Below are positions 36,298-45,272 of a stretch of DNA of 64,000 bases, in pieces. The notes under the pieces were generated by a model. That model was not told where the DNA came from, searched no databases, and saw nothing but the letters and a program-made list of their open reading frames with translations. This stretch comes from Opitutus sp. (GTDB taxonomy: Bacteria; Verrucomicrobiota; Verrucomicrobiia; Opitutales; Opitutaceae), in contig JACEUQ010000001.1 in the NCBI GenBank assembly GCA_024998815.1, positions 62,001-126,000 on the forward strand. The letters run 5' to 3'. Position 1 is the stretch's first letter. Each line of letters starts with the position of its first letter. The position numbers and the translations under genes were made by a program.

Positions 36298-38290
36298 GTG
36301 TGCGACCATGAAACTAACAACCATAACAGTGAAAGTCTGTTCGGCCGAATTTAACGATTCGCGGTCGAAGGGCCCGGTCACGGATGCAGGCCGCGAGGCC
36401 TCGCCGGAAAGCACGACCGTGTGCCCGAACCAGTCAGCCGCAACGAAGGTGAACCCCATCCAATGAGCTCCGTTACCGAAACAACCGACGAGTCCAGCCG
36501 CTACCTGAACGGTGAAGCCTGCAAGGATCGGAAAAGGCAGTCTCGCAAAGACGTAGGACCTAAATCGTTGATTTCCGATCAACACGTCGGCGGAGTCAGC
36601 GGGGGCGGCGGGGTGGGAAAGGTCGTTAGGTTAAGTGGTGAGACCTGCGGCGGTGGGGCGTCTTGCGATGCCTCAACCACCGGCACAAGCGCGGCAAAAC
36701 CTCGTAAGGCCGGACGGGCCGTGGCAGGAGTCGGAGACCTCCATAGTAGTGATGATCTAGCGGACATTAAAACCGCCGGGGAGCGAAGGGAGGGCACTTG
36801 TTCCCACGCATCACAGAGCGGCAAAGGACCCGACGATGGCTGGGGTGATGAACTCTGGATAAAAACGTCACCGAAGGTTCGGAAGCTGCAACGTGTGCTA
36901 TATCGGAAAGCAAAAGCGGAGCCGCATTGGCGGTTCTATAGTTTGTATGGAGAGCTGTATCGGCAGGACATTCTGTCGGATGCGCTCGATCAGGTGATCG
37001 CCAATGACGGCGTGCCGGGAGTGGACGGGTTCGAGGTGGAAACGCTCGTAAAGAACGAAGCCTATCGGGCGGCATGGCTGCTTGCGCTGGCGGAGGAAAT
37101 GCGAACGAAAACCTACCGACCCAGTCCGGTCCTGCGCGTCTATATATGGAAGGATCAGGCCAGGACCAAACGTCGTGCGCTGGGCATCCCCACGGTAAAA
37201 GACCGTGTGGTGCAAAGTGCGGCGGCGATCGTGTTGCAACCCATCTGGGAGGCGGACTTCCATGACCACTCCTACGCCTACCGGCCGAAACGCCGGACCC
37301 ATCAGGCGATGGACAAAGTTAAAGAGGCCCTGCTGAGCGGAAAGGTGGAGGTGGTGGACGCGGATTTATCGAGCTACTTCGATATGATCCCGCACCGCGA
37401 ACTCCTGCAATTGGTGGCCAAACGGGTGAGCGATGGGAGCGTGTTGCGTTTAATAAAAACGTGGCTGCGCGCACCCATCGTGGAAGAGGACCGGGACACG
37501 GGGTGCCGCAAGGTGAGCGCGAACCGGTGTGGCACGCCACAAGGCGGAGTTATATCGCCTCTGCTGGCGAACCTCTACCTCAACGACCTCGATCATGCGG
37601 TGAATGAGAAGTGCGAACAAAAGCCGACGATGGTGCGTTACGCCGACGACCTCCTGATCCTGTGCAAACCGGGTCAAGGGGCGGGGCTGCAAACGCGACT
37701 GAAACGGTGGCTGGAGGCACGTAAGTTAAAGCTCAACGAAGAGAAAACCCGACTGGTGGATACACGAAAGGAAGGCTTTGAGTTCCTCGGTTTTTCCGTC
37801 GCATGGCGGCAAGGCATGAAGAGCAAACGAAGGTATCCGCACGTGGAACCCAGTGCGAAAAGTCTGGCCAAGTTACGCGACAAAGTGCGGATGGAGCTAG
37901 ATGTGCGAACGCGCAACCAACCGGCGGTGGCGGTGGTCCGCAAGGTCAACCAAATCACTCGCGGTTGGGCGACGGCGTTTCATTACGGCAACAGCACGCA
38001 CGTGTTTAGTAACCAGCAGGCTTTTGTGCGCAACCGGTTGCGGCGGTGGCTGTGGCGAAAGTATAGCCGCACCCACGGACTCTTCGAGTTCTTCACCGAC
38101 GACCGTTTGCATGGTCAATACAAACTATGGCACTGGCCGCTTACGGCGGCTTGGAAGCAATGAACTCCGCTGAAACCAAACCGAAAGAATGGGGACTCGG
38201 TAAGCCGTGTGCGGGAAAACCGCTTGCACGGTTTGACGAGGGGGAGGGTCGCGCTGACGGGTTACCGACGCGCGGCTCTCTCTACTCTAC
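36298..38290 (+). mobile_element. Group II intron
   Basis: The 5' end GTGTGCGACC (36298) fits the GUGYG consensus. Domain V is visible at 38202-38234 (AAGCCGTGTGCGGGAAAACC, then GCTTGCACGGTTT, a short stem capped by a GAAA-type loop). The 3' end CTCTCTACTCTAC (to 38290) matches bacterial group II intron ends. It contains a reverse transcriptase gene. It lies in the same direction as the integrase remnant, exactly at the right edge of the palindromic repeat. Confidence 0.85.
36421..38163 (+). CDS. ltrA: Group II intron reverse transcriptase/maturase
   Basis: The conserved protein begins around residue 150 (LWIKTSPKVRKLQRVLYRKAKAEPHWRFYSLYGELYR). RT motifs follow: GVPGVDG, RALGIPTVKDRVVQ, FHDHSYAYRPKR, VVDADLSSYFDMI, GTPQGGVISPLLANLYLN, the catalytic MVRYADDLLILC, then KLNEEKTRLVDTRKEGFEFLGF. 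The C-terminal maturase domain has TRGWATAF-HYGNST and ends RLHGQYKLWHWPL. No HNH endonuclease domain is seen. The frame is open far upstream through intron RNA domains, so the true start is uncertain; the first 150 residues are probably not translated. Confidence 0.88.
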   Translation: MPEPVSRNEGEPHPMSSVTETTDESSRYLNGEACKDRKRQSRKDVGPKSLISDQHVGGVSGGGGVGKVVRLSGETCGGGASCDASTTGTSAAKPRKAGRAVAGVGDLHSSDDLADIKTAGERREGTCSHASQSGKGPDDGWGDELWIKTSPKVRKLQRVLYRKAKAEPHWRFYSLYGELYRQDILSDALDQVIANDGVPGVDGFEVETLVKNEAYRAAWLLALAEEMRTKTYRPSPVLRVYIWKDQARTKRRALGIPTVKDRVVQSAAAIVLQPIWEADFHDHSYAYRPKRRTHQAMDKVKEALLSGKVEVVDADLSSYFDMIPHRELLQLVAKRVSDGSVLRLIKTWLRAPIVEEDRDTGCRKVSANRCGTPQGGVISPLLANLYLNDLDHAVNEKCEQKPTMVRYADDLLILCKPGQGAGLQTRLKRWLEARKLKLNEEKTRLVDTRKEGFEFLGFSVAWRQGMKSKRRYPHVEPSAKSLAKLRDKVRMELDVRTRNQPAVAVVRKVNQITRGWATAFHYGNSTHVFSNQQAFVRNRLRRWLWRKYSRTHGLFEFFTDDRLHGQYKLWHWPLTAAWKQ

Positions 38291-38413
38291 TTAGAGTACG
38301 CTCTGGCCAACTACCGCGCCCCCGAGCGTGAAATCACCGTGGATGACGCCGTCGCCGTCTACCTTGACACCAAGAAAAAAGAGCACGCCACCGGAGAATG
38401 GGACGAAGGTGAT

Positions 38414-41400
38414 TTAAGGGACGGATGGGACGGATGCCTCGCGGGCGAGGCGGCGTTCCCAATACCAGGCGAAGAAGACGGGGACGGAGAAGAGGGACGC
38501 GATGTCGAAGATCATGCCGCCGATCACGGGCAACATCATCGGGGCCATCAGTTCGGCACCGCGTCCGGTGGCCCATAACACGGGGACAAGGGAGAGCATC
38601 GTGGTCATATTCGTCATGATCGCTGGGCGGCGGCGGCGTAGGCCGGCTTCGAAAATGCGCGCGTGGACGTCGGCGAGGTCGCGGGGGGCGGTGCGGAATT
38701 TTTCCTGGAGGTAGGTGCCGAGGAGGATGCCGTCGTTGAACATCACGCCGAGCAGGACGAGGAAACCCACCGTTACGGCGGTGGTGAGCTGCGCGCCCCA
38801 GAGCCAGACGAGGACGAAGCCGCCGGCGGTAGTGACCGTGGCATTGCAGAAAATGATGATGGAGGTGATCAGCCACGAGCGTGTGCCGACAAAGATGAGC
38901 ATGACCATGACGGCGAAGGACGCGGCGATGACCCAGCCGAGGGTGCGGTCGGCTTTTAACTTTTGCTCGTAGCGGCCGACCCAGCGGTAGGTCGCACCAG
39001 AAGGCAGGGGGAGTTCGCCGGAGGCGATGGCCGCGCGGAGACGGGCGTCAGCGGAGGTAACGATGTCGGTCTCTGACGCGCCGGGGGCGGCGTTGAACAT
39101 CACGTATTGGGTGCGTTTGCCGCCTTCGCTGCGGATGGCCATGGGGCCGATGACGTAGGTGAGGCCGGCCTCGCTCGGACGCTGCGCGACGACGTGGGGC
39201 GTGAGGGTGGCGGGGAGGTTTTCGCCGGCGGGAATGGTGAGCTCCGCGCGCTCGGCGCGCGGAATGACCAATGACGAATGACCAATGTCCAATGACGGGT
39301 CGTTCACGCTCCTCGCTACGAGATTGTCGATAGGGACGAGGTTGCGCTGGTGGGTGAGCGAGAGGGTGGCGAGGAGGGCGGAGGTGGAAGGGACTTCGAG
39401 AGTGAAGGTGGTGGGTTTGGCGAGGAGGCTCGAGAGCGGGACGGCGCCGTGTTCGCCGGTCATGCCGACTTGGAGTCCGAGCAATTCGTCGGGGTCGTCG
39501 CGGCGTTCGCGGAGGTAGCGGATGCGGACGGGGTAGCGGAGTGCGCCTTCGACGGAGAAGGTGACGGGCATGCCGCCGAAGGCGGATTCGACGCCTTCGA
39601 GCACCATTTCCTGGGTGAAGCCGAAGCGGGCGAGTTTGGCGGGGTCGAGGCGAATCTCGGCGTAGGTTTTGCCTCCTTCGCGCTGCATCTGGGCGTCGGC
39701 GGCGCCGGGGGTGGCCTGGATGATTTTTTCGGCTTTTTCGGCGAAGCGTTCGAGCGCGGCGGCGTCGTCGCCGAGGAGTTGCAGGGCCATGAGGCTGCGG
39801 ATACCGGTGGAGAGCATGACGACGCGGGTCTCGATGGGCTGGAGCCAGCTGGGGGCGACGCCGGGCAGGTCGGTGGCGGCGGCGAGGCTGGCGCGGACTT
39901 CGGCGAGGGTACGCGGGCGGCGTTCAGTGGTGCCGTCGGGGAGGAGGATGTCTTCGATGGGCCAGTCTTTGTAGGGTTTTAGGACGACGACGGTCTCGAT
40001 CATGCCGATGGGGGCTGGGTCGAGGGCGGTCTCGGCGCGGCCGAGTTTGCCCATGACCCCGGCGACTTCGGGGACTTCCTCGATGGCGCGGTTTTGAATG
40101 GCCATGACGCGCTGGGTTTCGCCGAGTCCGGCGGTGGCGGGCACGGACGGCATGAAGAGCAGGCTGCCTTCGTCGAGGGGCGGGAGGAAACTAGAGCCGA
40201 CGCCGGGGAACCAGCGGGTGAGGAGGGCGTCGGCGTGGGTGGAGCGCAGGTCGCCGCCGGCGGCGGAGATGGCGGCCCGGAGGGGCGTGCTGACGCGGGG
40301 CCAACCGAGGCCGAGGAGGTAGCCGCCGCCGGCGAGGAGGACGAGGGTGGAGGCGAAGAGGACCTTGTGGTGCAAGATATGGGTGTAGGCCCAGTCGTAG
40401 GAGACGTGGATGGCGCGGCTGGTGGGGTTTTGCTCGTAGTCCACGAGTTTCTCACGGCCGAGGCGCCAGACGGCAGAGCCGACGAGTGCGGCGAGAGCGG
40501 GGGCGAAGAGCCATCCGGGGACATGGAGCGACCAGCGGTCGTGGTCGAAGGGGAGGATATAACCCGTGTTTATATACCAGCCAAAGGTGAGGCCGGCGGC
40601 GAGGCCGGCGAGGAGGAGAAGCGGGGTCTTGCGCACCTGCCAGGGCGGGAGGAGGAGGCGGCAGAGGGCGGGGACGAGGAAGACGCCGACGAGGACGGCG
40701 CCGCTGATGGCGAGGGTTTTGGTGAGGGCGAGCGGGATGAAGAGGCGGCCTGCCTGGTCGGTGAGGGCGAAGAGGGGGAGAAAGCCGATGACGGTGGTGG
40801 CGGCGGAGGTTACGAGGGGGCGGGCGACCTCGCGGGAGGCGGTGACGACGGTTTCGGTGATTTCCTCGTTCCAGGGCGAGGTGGGCATGGGTCGGTTTTC
40901 GCGCCGGCACTTCGCCTGGAGATAGACGAGGTGTTGGGTGATGTTTTCCGTCATGATGATGCCGAAATCGACCATCACGCCGATAGCGATGGCGATGCCG
41001 GCGAGGCTCATGAGGTTCGCACTCACGCCGAGGAAGTGCATGACGAGGAACGCGAAGAGCATGCCGAGCGGCAGGCTGACGGCGGTGGCGATGCTGGCGC
41101 GGAGGTGTAACAGGAAAAGCACGACGACGAGCATCGTGGTGACGATGGCCTCGCGGAGGTTGTCGGTGACGGTGGCGTTGGTCTCGTCGATGAGCTGGGA
41201 GCGGTCGTAGAAGGCGACGGGTTCGAGTTTCTCGGCGGCGAGGGTGGGGGCGAGGTCGGCGAGGCGTTGTTTGATGCCGGCGATGACGCGTTTGGGGTCT
41301 TCGTGGACGCGGAGGGCGACGATGGCGCCGACCTGTTCCTGGTGTCCGTCGGCGAGCAGGCCCTGGCGGAATTGTCCGCCGAGCTGAACCTGGGCGATCT

Positions 41401-42163
41401 CGCCGAGGCGGATGCCGGAGCCGGTCATGCGGTCGCCGCGGATGACGATGTTTTCCACGTCCTTGACGGAGCGGATGAAGCCGGCGCCGCGGATCATGGT
41501 CTCGATGCCGCTTTGTTCGACGCTCATGGCGCCGACGTCGCGGCCGGCGGCGCGTACGGCGGTCATGAGCTGGTCGAGGGTGATGGATTGTTCCTCGAGG
41601 CGGGTGGGGTCCACGTCGATCTGGTATTCGCGGACGACGCCGCCGGCGGGGGCGACCTCGGCGACCCCGGGGACGGCGCGGAGGGCGGGGACGACGACCT
41701 GGTCGAGGACGTAGCGTTTGGACTCGGTGTCGCGCGGGCCTTGGAGGGTGAAGGCGTAAACCTGGCCCATGGCGGTGGCGTCGGGGCCGAGTTTGGCGGT
41801 GACGCCGGCGGGGAGGATGCCCTGGATTTGGGAAAGGCGTTCGAGGGTGCGGGTGCGGTTTTCGTAGAGGTCGCGGCGGTCCTCGAAGATGACGTAAACG
41901 TAGGCGGTGCCGTAGAGGGAGAGGCCACGCACGGTCTGCACACCGGGGAGGCCCTGGAGTTCGCGGGCGAGGCGCGAGGTGATTTGTTGATCGACGTCGG
42001 CGGGGGATTGGCCGGGCCACTCGGCCCAGACGATGACCTGGTTATCGGAGAGGTCGGGAATGGCGTCCACCGGCACGCGGCTCCAGGCCCAGAGGCCGGC
42101 GAGGGCGAGGGCCAGCGCGGCGGAGAGGGTGACGAAGAGGTTGCGGATGGCGAAGGCCAGCAT
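38414..42163 (-). CDS. cusA: CusA-like heavy-metal efflux RND permease
   Basis: 1249 residues from ATG 42163 (MLAFAIRNLFVTLSAALALALAGLWAW). It is an inner-membrane RND pump of the heavy-metal (HME) class that drives Cu(I)/Ag(I) or related ions out by proton antiport. DAIPDLSDNQVIVWAEWPGQSP, AIGVMVDFGIIMTEN in TM4, and VGFLVLLGVMFNDGILLGTYLQEKF near the C-terminus are family hallmarks; the form AIGVMVD resembles CusA more than CzcA. It is longer than usual (about 1050) because of an extra membrane segment after VPALCRLLLPPW and a heptad-repeat insertion at about 956-966 (DPSLDIGHSSLVIP). A frame open to 42199 exists but only reads through the upstream repeat. Confidence 0.92.
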   Translation of the reverse strand: MLAFAIRNLFVTLSAALALALAGLWAWSRVPVDAIPDLSDNQVIVWAEWPGQSPADVDQQITSRLARELQGLPGVQTVRGLSLYGTAYVYVIFEDRRDLYENRTRTLERLSQIQGILPAGVTAKLGPDATAMGQVYAFTLQGPRDTESKRYVLDQVVVPALRAVPGVAEVAPAGGVVREYQIDVDPTRLEEQSITLDQLMTAVRAAGRDVGAMSVEQSGIETMIRGAGFIRSVKDVENIVIRGDRMTGSGIRLGEIAQVQLGGQFRQGLLADGHQEQVGAIVALRVHEDPKRVIAGIKQRLADLAPTLAAEKLEPVAFYDRSQLIDETNATVTDNLREAIVTTMLVVVLFLLHLRASIATAVSLPLGMLFAFLVMHFLGVSANLMSLAGIAIAIGVMVDFGIIMTENITQHLVYLQAKCRRENRPMPTSPWNEEITETVVTASREVARPLVTSAATTVIGFLPLFALTDQAGRLFIPLALTKTLAISGAVLVGVFLVPALCRLLLPPWQVRKTPLLLLAGLAAGLTFGWYINTGYILPFDHDRWSLHVPGWLFAPALAALVGSAVWRLGREKLVDYEQNPTSRAIHVSYDWAYTHILHHKVLFASTLVLLAGGGYLLGLGWPRVSTPLRAAISAAGGDLRSTHADALLTRWFPGVGSSFLPPLDEGSLLFMPSVPATAGLGETQRVMAIQNRAIEEVPEVAGVMGKLGRAETALDPAPIGMIETVVVLKPYKDWPIEDILLPDGTTERRPRTLAEVRASLAAATDLPGVAPSWLQPIETRVVMLSTGIRSLMALQLLGDDAAALERFAEKAEKIIQATPGAADAQMQREGGKTYAEIRLDPAKLARFGFTQEMVLEGVESAFGGMPVTFSVEGALRYPVRIRYLRERRDDPDELLGLQVGMTGEHGAVPLSSLLAKPTTFTLEVPSTSALLATLSLTHQRNLVPIDNLVARSVNDPSLDIGHSSLVIPRAERAELTIPAGENLPATLTPHVVAQRPSEAGLTYVIGPMAIRSEGGKRTQYVMFNAAPGASETDIVTSADARLRAAIASGELPLPSGATYRWVGRYEQKLKADRTLGWVIAASFAVMVMLIFVGTRSWLITSIIIFCNATVTTAGGFVLVWLWGAQLTTAVTVGFLVLLGVMFNDGILLGTYLQEKFRTAPRDLADVHARIFEAGLRRRRPAIMTNMTTMLSLVPVLWATGRGAELMAPMMLPVIGGMIFDIASLFSVPVFFAWYWERRLAREASVPSVP
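39265..39297. repeat. TGACCAA-type heptad repeat inside cusA
   Basis: Units TGACCAA, TGACGAA, TGACCAA, TGTCCAA, TGACGGG with a 7-bp period. They are in frame and encode SLDIGHSSLVIP in the periplasmic part of CusA. Same family as at 22.9, 42.2 and 43.6 kb. Confidence 0.9.
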
Positions 42164-42171
42164 GGCTGGAA

Positions 42172-42200
42172 TGACCAATGCCCAATGTCCAATGACCAAT
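42172..42200. repeat. TGACCAA-type heptad repeat in the cusB-cusA spacer
   Basis: Four units (TGACCAA, TGCCCAA, TGTCCAA, TGACCAA) immediately upstream of the cusA start codon. They occupy the space where a ribosome site for cusA would lie. Confidence 0.9.
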
Positions 42201-42223
42201 GGGCGGAGGTGGTCGGTCGTGGG

Positions 42224-43552
42224 TTAGTGTTGGTGGGCGGGGGTGGGGGCGGTGGCGCCGTTCGGGAAGAGGAGGCTGGGGGTGCCGGCAAGCTGGGCTT
42301 GGCTGTCGATCAGGAAGGCACCTTGGGTGGCTACCTCGTCGCCGGCGGCGAGGCCGGTGCGAACGACGTAGAGGTCTTTGCCGTTTTCGTCTTCGAGGCG
42401 GGGGCCGAGGGCGAGCGGGGCGAGGGCGAAACGGGCGTGGCCCTTGGCGTCGCGGGAGGTGATTTTCCAGGCGACGTGGCGAACGCCGGTGGAGAGTACC
42501 GCGGTTTTGGGAATGAGGACGAATTGGCCCCAGGTGGAGCGATCGGTGGGGGCGGCGGGCTTGAGGTCTTTGCCAAGAGCGACTTGAAAACGGGCGCTGA
42601 CGAGACTGCCGGGGGAGAGAAAGGTGCGGGCTCCAGTGAGGTGGATGCGGACCTCGCGGGCGCGGTTGGAGGGGTTGATCTCGGCGGCGACTCGAGTGAC
42701 GGTGGCTTTGACTTGAGGGAGCGGGCCGGCGTCGTCGCTTTCGATTAACACGGACTGACCGGTGGCTATCCAGTTGGCGCGGTGTTCGGGGACGTGGACG
42801 ACGAGGACTAGCTTGTCGGGATCGACGAGACGAAGCAGTGGGGCGTCGGCCATGATTTCGCGGCCGACGGCGAGGGCTTCATTGATCATGTCGGTATCCT
42901 GCTGGAGGACTTGGCCGGAGAAGGGTGATGTAATGATGACGGTATCGCGAACGGGTTGGCCGGCGACGATGGCATCGGCGACCTCGGCGAGGTGCCAACG
43001 GGCGAAACGTTCGCGCAGGCTGGCGATGAGGGCGGGTTCGTTGAGTTTTAAGGCGGCTTGAAGTTCGCCTTGGGCGGCGATGAGTTCAGGGCTGTAGAGT
43101 TCGACAACGGGAGCCCCGGCTTCGACCTCCTCGCAGCAACCGTAGGTGGCTTCGAAGCGTTTGACGATGCGGCCGGCGACGCGGGGGATGACGAGTTGGG
43201 TGAAGCGGTGGTCGTATTCGGCGGCGCCGTACGCGTGGACGGTTGCGGTGGCGGGGCCGAGGGTGGCAATGAAGGTTTCGAGGCCCATGCGTCGGGTTTG
43301 TTCACGAGTGAGCTCGCTGGCGACGACTTGGGTCATGGCCATGCCGCAGACGGGGCAGGCGCCGGGTTTGGTGCCGATGAAGTCCATCATGGGGCAGGCC
43401 CAGCGTTCGCCGGCGACGGGAGCGGAGGCGGCGTCGGCGTGTTGGTGACCGGCGGCGTCATGGAAGAGCGTGGAGGATGGCAGCAGGGCGACGGTGGCGG
43501 CACCGGCGGCGAGGCCGGCGAGGGTGACGACCCAGGGAGGGAGGGAGAGCAT
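42224..43552 (-). CDS. cusB: CusB-like periplasmic adaptor with N-terminal heavy-metal binding domain
   Basis: 442 residues from ATG 43552 (MLSLPPWVVTLAGLAAGA..., an N-terminal membrane anchor or signal). Residues about 52-75 carry CPMMDFIGTKPGACPVCGMAM, the small heavy-metal-binding domain (CPM-x-CPxCGM) often fused to CusB/CzcB adaptors. After it come the membrane-fusion-protein domains (VIPRVAGRIVKRF lipoyl-like half, helical hairpin with SPELIAAQGELQAAL, second half TVIITSPFSGQVLQ) and a beta-barrel. The C-terminus is His-containing (PTPAHQH). It links CusA to the outer-membrane channel. An upstream in-frame extension to 43588 is again repeat-derived. Confidence 0.9.
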   Translation of the reverse strand: MLSLPPWVVTLAGLAAGAATVALLPSSTLFHDAAGHQHADAASAPVAGERWACPMMDFIGTKPGACPVCGMAMTQVVASELTREQTRRMGLETFIATLGPATATVHAYGAAEYDHRFTQLVIPRVAGRIVKRFEATYGCCEEVEAGAPVVELYSPELIAAQGELQAALKLNEPALIASLRERFARWHLAEVADAIVAGQPVRDTVIITSPFSGQVLQQDTDMINEALAVGREIMADAPLLRLVDPDKLVLVVHVPEHRANWIATGQSVLIESDDAGPLPQVKATVTRVAAEINPSNRAREVRIHLTGARTFLSPGSLVSARFQVALGKDLKPAAPTDRSTWGQFVLIPKTAVLSTGVRHVAWKITSRDAKGHARFALAPLALGPRLEDENGKDLYVVRTGLAAGDEVATQGAFLIDSQAQLAGTPSLLFPNGATAPTPAHQH

Positions 43553-43560
43553 GGGGAAAA

Positions 43561-43605
43561 TGACCAATGACCAATGACCAATGTCCAATGACCAATGACC
43601 AATGA
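43561..43605. repeat. TGACCAA-type heptad repeat upstream of cusB
   Basis: Six clean units (TGACCAA x3, TGTCCAA, TGACCAA x2) and a partial seventh between the YHS-like gene and cusB, directly upstream of the cusB start. Confidence 0.95.
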
Positions 43606-43624
43606 GACGGAGGCGTGGAGGCGT

Positions 43625-43993
43625 TTAGTTTTTGACGACTTCGTTGCGGAGGGCGGAGGGGCCGTAGCGGTCGGGGTCTTTGGCGAATTTGGCCGGGCAG
43701 GCGGCGCAGCCGAAGCCGACGAGTTTGCCCTGGTAGGTGGCGGGCTTGAGGTCGGGGTCCACATCCATGCTGCAGATGGCGCAGATGGTGTTTACGACGG
43801 CTGCAGGGGCGGTGGCAGTGTGGCCGGCGTGGGGATCGACGACGGGTTTGGGCGCGGGAGGCGGAGTGCCGATCTGGAGCTTGGTGTCCCCGGGGGCCGG
43901 GGCCGCGTAGGGGTCGTGCAGGGCGGTGCGGGTGGCGAAGGCTAGGGCGGCTCCGACGAGGAACGTGGCGAGGAAAAGGATGACGGATTTCAT
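43625..43993 (-). CDS. Small periplasmic CxxC protein (YHS-like) of the cus operon
   Basis: 122 residues: signal peptide or anchor (MKSVILFLATFLVGAALAF), Pro/Ala-rich spacer with DPHAGH, then CAICSMDVDPDLKPATYQGKLVGFGCAACPAKFAKDPDRY. The last part resembles the YHS/TRASH metal-binding fold (C-x2-C ... F-x-C-x2-C...KF...P). It probably binds Cu or another soft metal in the periplasm and passes it to the pump. It lies between cusC and cusB. Confidence 0.78.
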   Translation of the reverse strand: MKSVILFLATFLVGAALAFATRTALHDPYAAPAPGDTKLQIGTPPPAPKPVVDPHAGHTATAPAAVVNTICAICSMDVDPDLKPATYQGKLVGFGCAACPAKFAKDPDRYGPSALRNEVVKN

Positions 43994-43996
43994 GAT

Positions 43997-45241
43997 TTAG
44001 AAAAGGGAGGCGGGGGCGTAGCGCCAGAGTTCGGCGCGGGCGGAGCGGGCGGCGTAGTCGGCCTCGACGACCTGGAGATCGGCGTCGGTCTGGCGTTCTA
44101 GGATTTCGAGGACCATAAGGACGGAGGTTTCGCCGCCAGCCATGGCGGGGGTGCCGGCGGAGCGGATGAGGGAATCGTATTCGGCGTCGAGGCGGGAGGA
44201 TGTTTCGGCGGCGAGTTTGCGGGAGGTTGCTGCGAGGCGTTCTGCGCGCTCGGAGCGGGAGAGGGCGGAGCGGGCGCGGTGGCGGGCGGAGTCGGAGTCG
44301 GCGCGGGCGGCGGTCTCTTCAGCGCGGGCGGCGCGTTGTTCTGCGTGGGCGTAGGCGCGGGAGCGGAAGGGCAGCTCGGTCATAAAGATGACGCCAATGG
44401 TATCGGTGTTGCCCAAGCTTTCTTGCTCGCGCTCGAAGCGGAGGCCGACGGACGTCATGGGGCGGGCAGAGGCCCGGGCCATGCGGACCATGGCGCGGGC
44501 TTCGTCGGTCTTGGCGGAGGCGAGGCGGAGGGCGGGAACACTTTCCGGATCGATCTCGGCGGAGGCGGGCGCGGAAAAGGCGGGAAGCGGGGCGTCTGGG
44601 GGGAGGCCGAGGCGGCCGCGGGCGTCGGAGAGGGCATCGTCGGCCATGCGGTTTTCCTTCGCGATCATGAGGCGCATCGACGCGATGCGGGTTTGAAGGG
44701 CGAGACGGTCGGCGACGCGGCCGGAGCCGGAGGCGAGACGGGCGTCGAGGGCGGAGAGGATTTTTTCGGTTCGGGCGATCTGTCGTTCGAGTAGGTCGGA
44801 GCGGGCGCGGGCGGCGTCGGCGTCGGCGATGGCCATGGCGGTGTCGGCGGCCATCTCGCCGGCCATGACGGCATAGTCGGCCTCGGCCATGGAGAGGACG
44901 GCGGAGGCGCGGTCCCGGTCGGCGGAGCGTTCACCGGCTTTGGGGAGAGGTTGCGAAAAGGTGAGCGCCCACATGGGAAATTTTTCGCCGCCCATGGGTT
45001 GGCGGACCTGCGAATACATGCCCTCGAGGGTGGGGTCGGGGAAGCGACCGGCGGCGCCCGTGCGGGCCTCGGCCGCCTGGGCGCGGGCGCGGGCGGCTTG
45101 AAGGGTGGGCGCGCGGGTGACGGCGTCGAGAAGAGCGGTGGACGGCGGCGGGGGAGCTGTAACCGGCACGGCCTCTTCGCCACGCACGGCGGCAAACGAG
45201 AGCAACAGACTCGCGAGTGCGAGGAGGCGGTGGGGGCGCAT
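43997..45241 (-). CDS. cusC: TolC-family outer-membrane efflux protein (CusC-like)
   Basis: 414 residues with an N-terminal signal (MRPHRLLALASLLLSFAAVRG) and then the long Ala/Arg/Glu-rich helices of outer-membrane efflux proteins: ARAQAAEARTGAAGRFPDPTLEGMYSQ, a segment SVGLRFEREQESLGNTDTIGVIFMTELPFRSRAYAHAEQ, and a second helical half. It is the outer-membrane channel of the CusCBA tripartite pump. It is separated by 3 bp from the small CxxC gene, so it belongs to the same operon. Confidence 0.87.
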   Translation of the reverse strand: MRPHRLLALASLLLSFAAVRGEEAVPVTAPPPPSTALLDAVTRAPTLQAARARAQAAEARTGAAGRFPDPTLEGMYSQVRQPMGGEKFPMWALTFSQPLPKAGERSADRDRASAVLSMAEADYAVMAGEMAADTAMAIADADAARARSDLLERQIARTEKILSALDARLASGSGRVADRLALQTRIASMRLMIAKENRMADDALSDARGRLGLPPDAPLPAFSAPASAEIDPESVPALRLASAKTDEARAMVRMARASARPMTSVGLRFEREQESLGNTDTIGVIFMTELPFRSRAYAHAEQRAARAEETAARADSDSARHRARSALSRSERAERLAATSRKLAAETSSRLDAEYDSLIRSAGTPAMAGGETSVLMVLEILERQTDADLQVVEADYAARSARAELWRYAPASLF

Positions 45242-45272
45242 GGCGAAGGGGCCGGTGGGGGGGCGGATTTGA

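Larger units (their letters stand above)
35847..38410 (+). pseudogene. Tyrosine integrase N-terminal remnant, split by repeat plus group II intron
   Basis: Segment 1 (35847-36122) encodes MSPTPFVVSRFVNPNGITSW ... FKTRGEAGAEKDAL ... LADAPKSLEFYL, an integrase arm-type/SAM-like N-terminus. Segment 2 (from 38295) continues EYALANYRAPEREITVDDAVAVYLDTKKKEHATGEW. Joining across the duplicated TTAG (36120-36123 and 38291-38294) restores one frame, SLEFYLEYALANYR. The gene then ends at about 38410, where the cusA 3' end begins, so the catalytic domain is lost. It marks the edge of a decayed integrative element next to a tRNA 3' remnant. Confidence 0.8.

Noticed and set aside
40094-42748. Long plus-strand open frames opposite cusA and cusB (338 and 493 codons), rich in Gly/Glu/Ala
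   Set aside because: They are antisense shadows of the efflux genes with biased composition; no start context and no motif.
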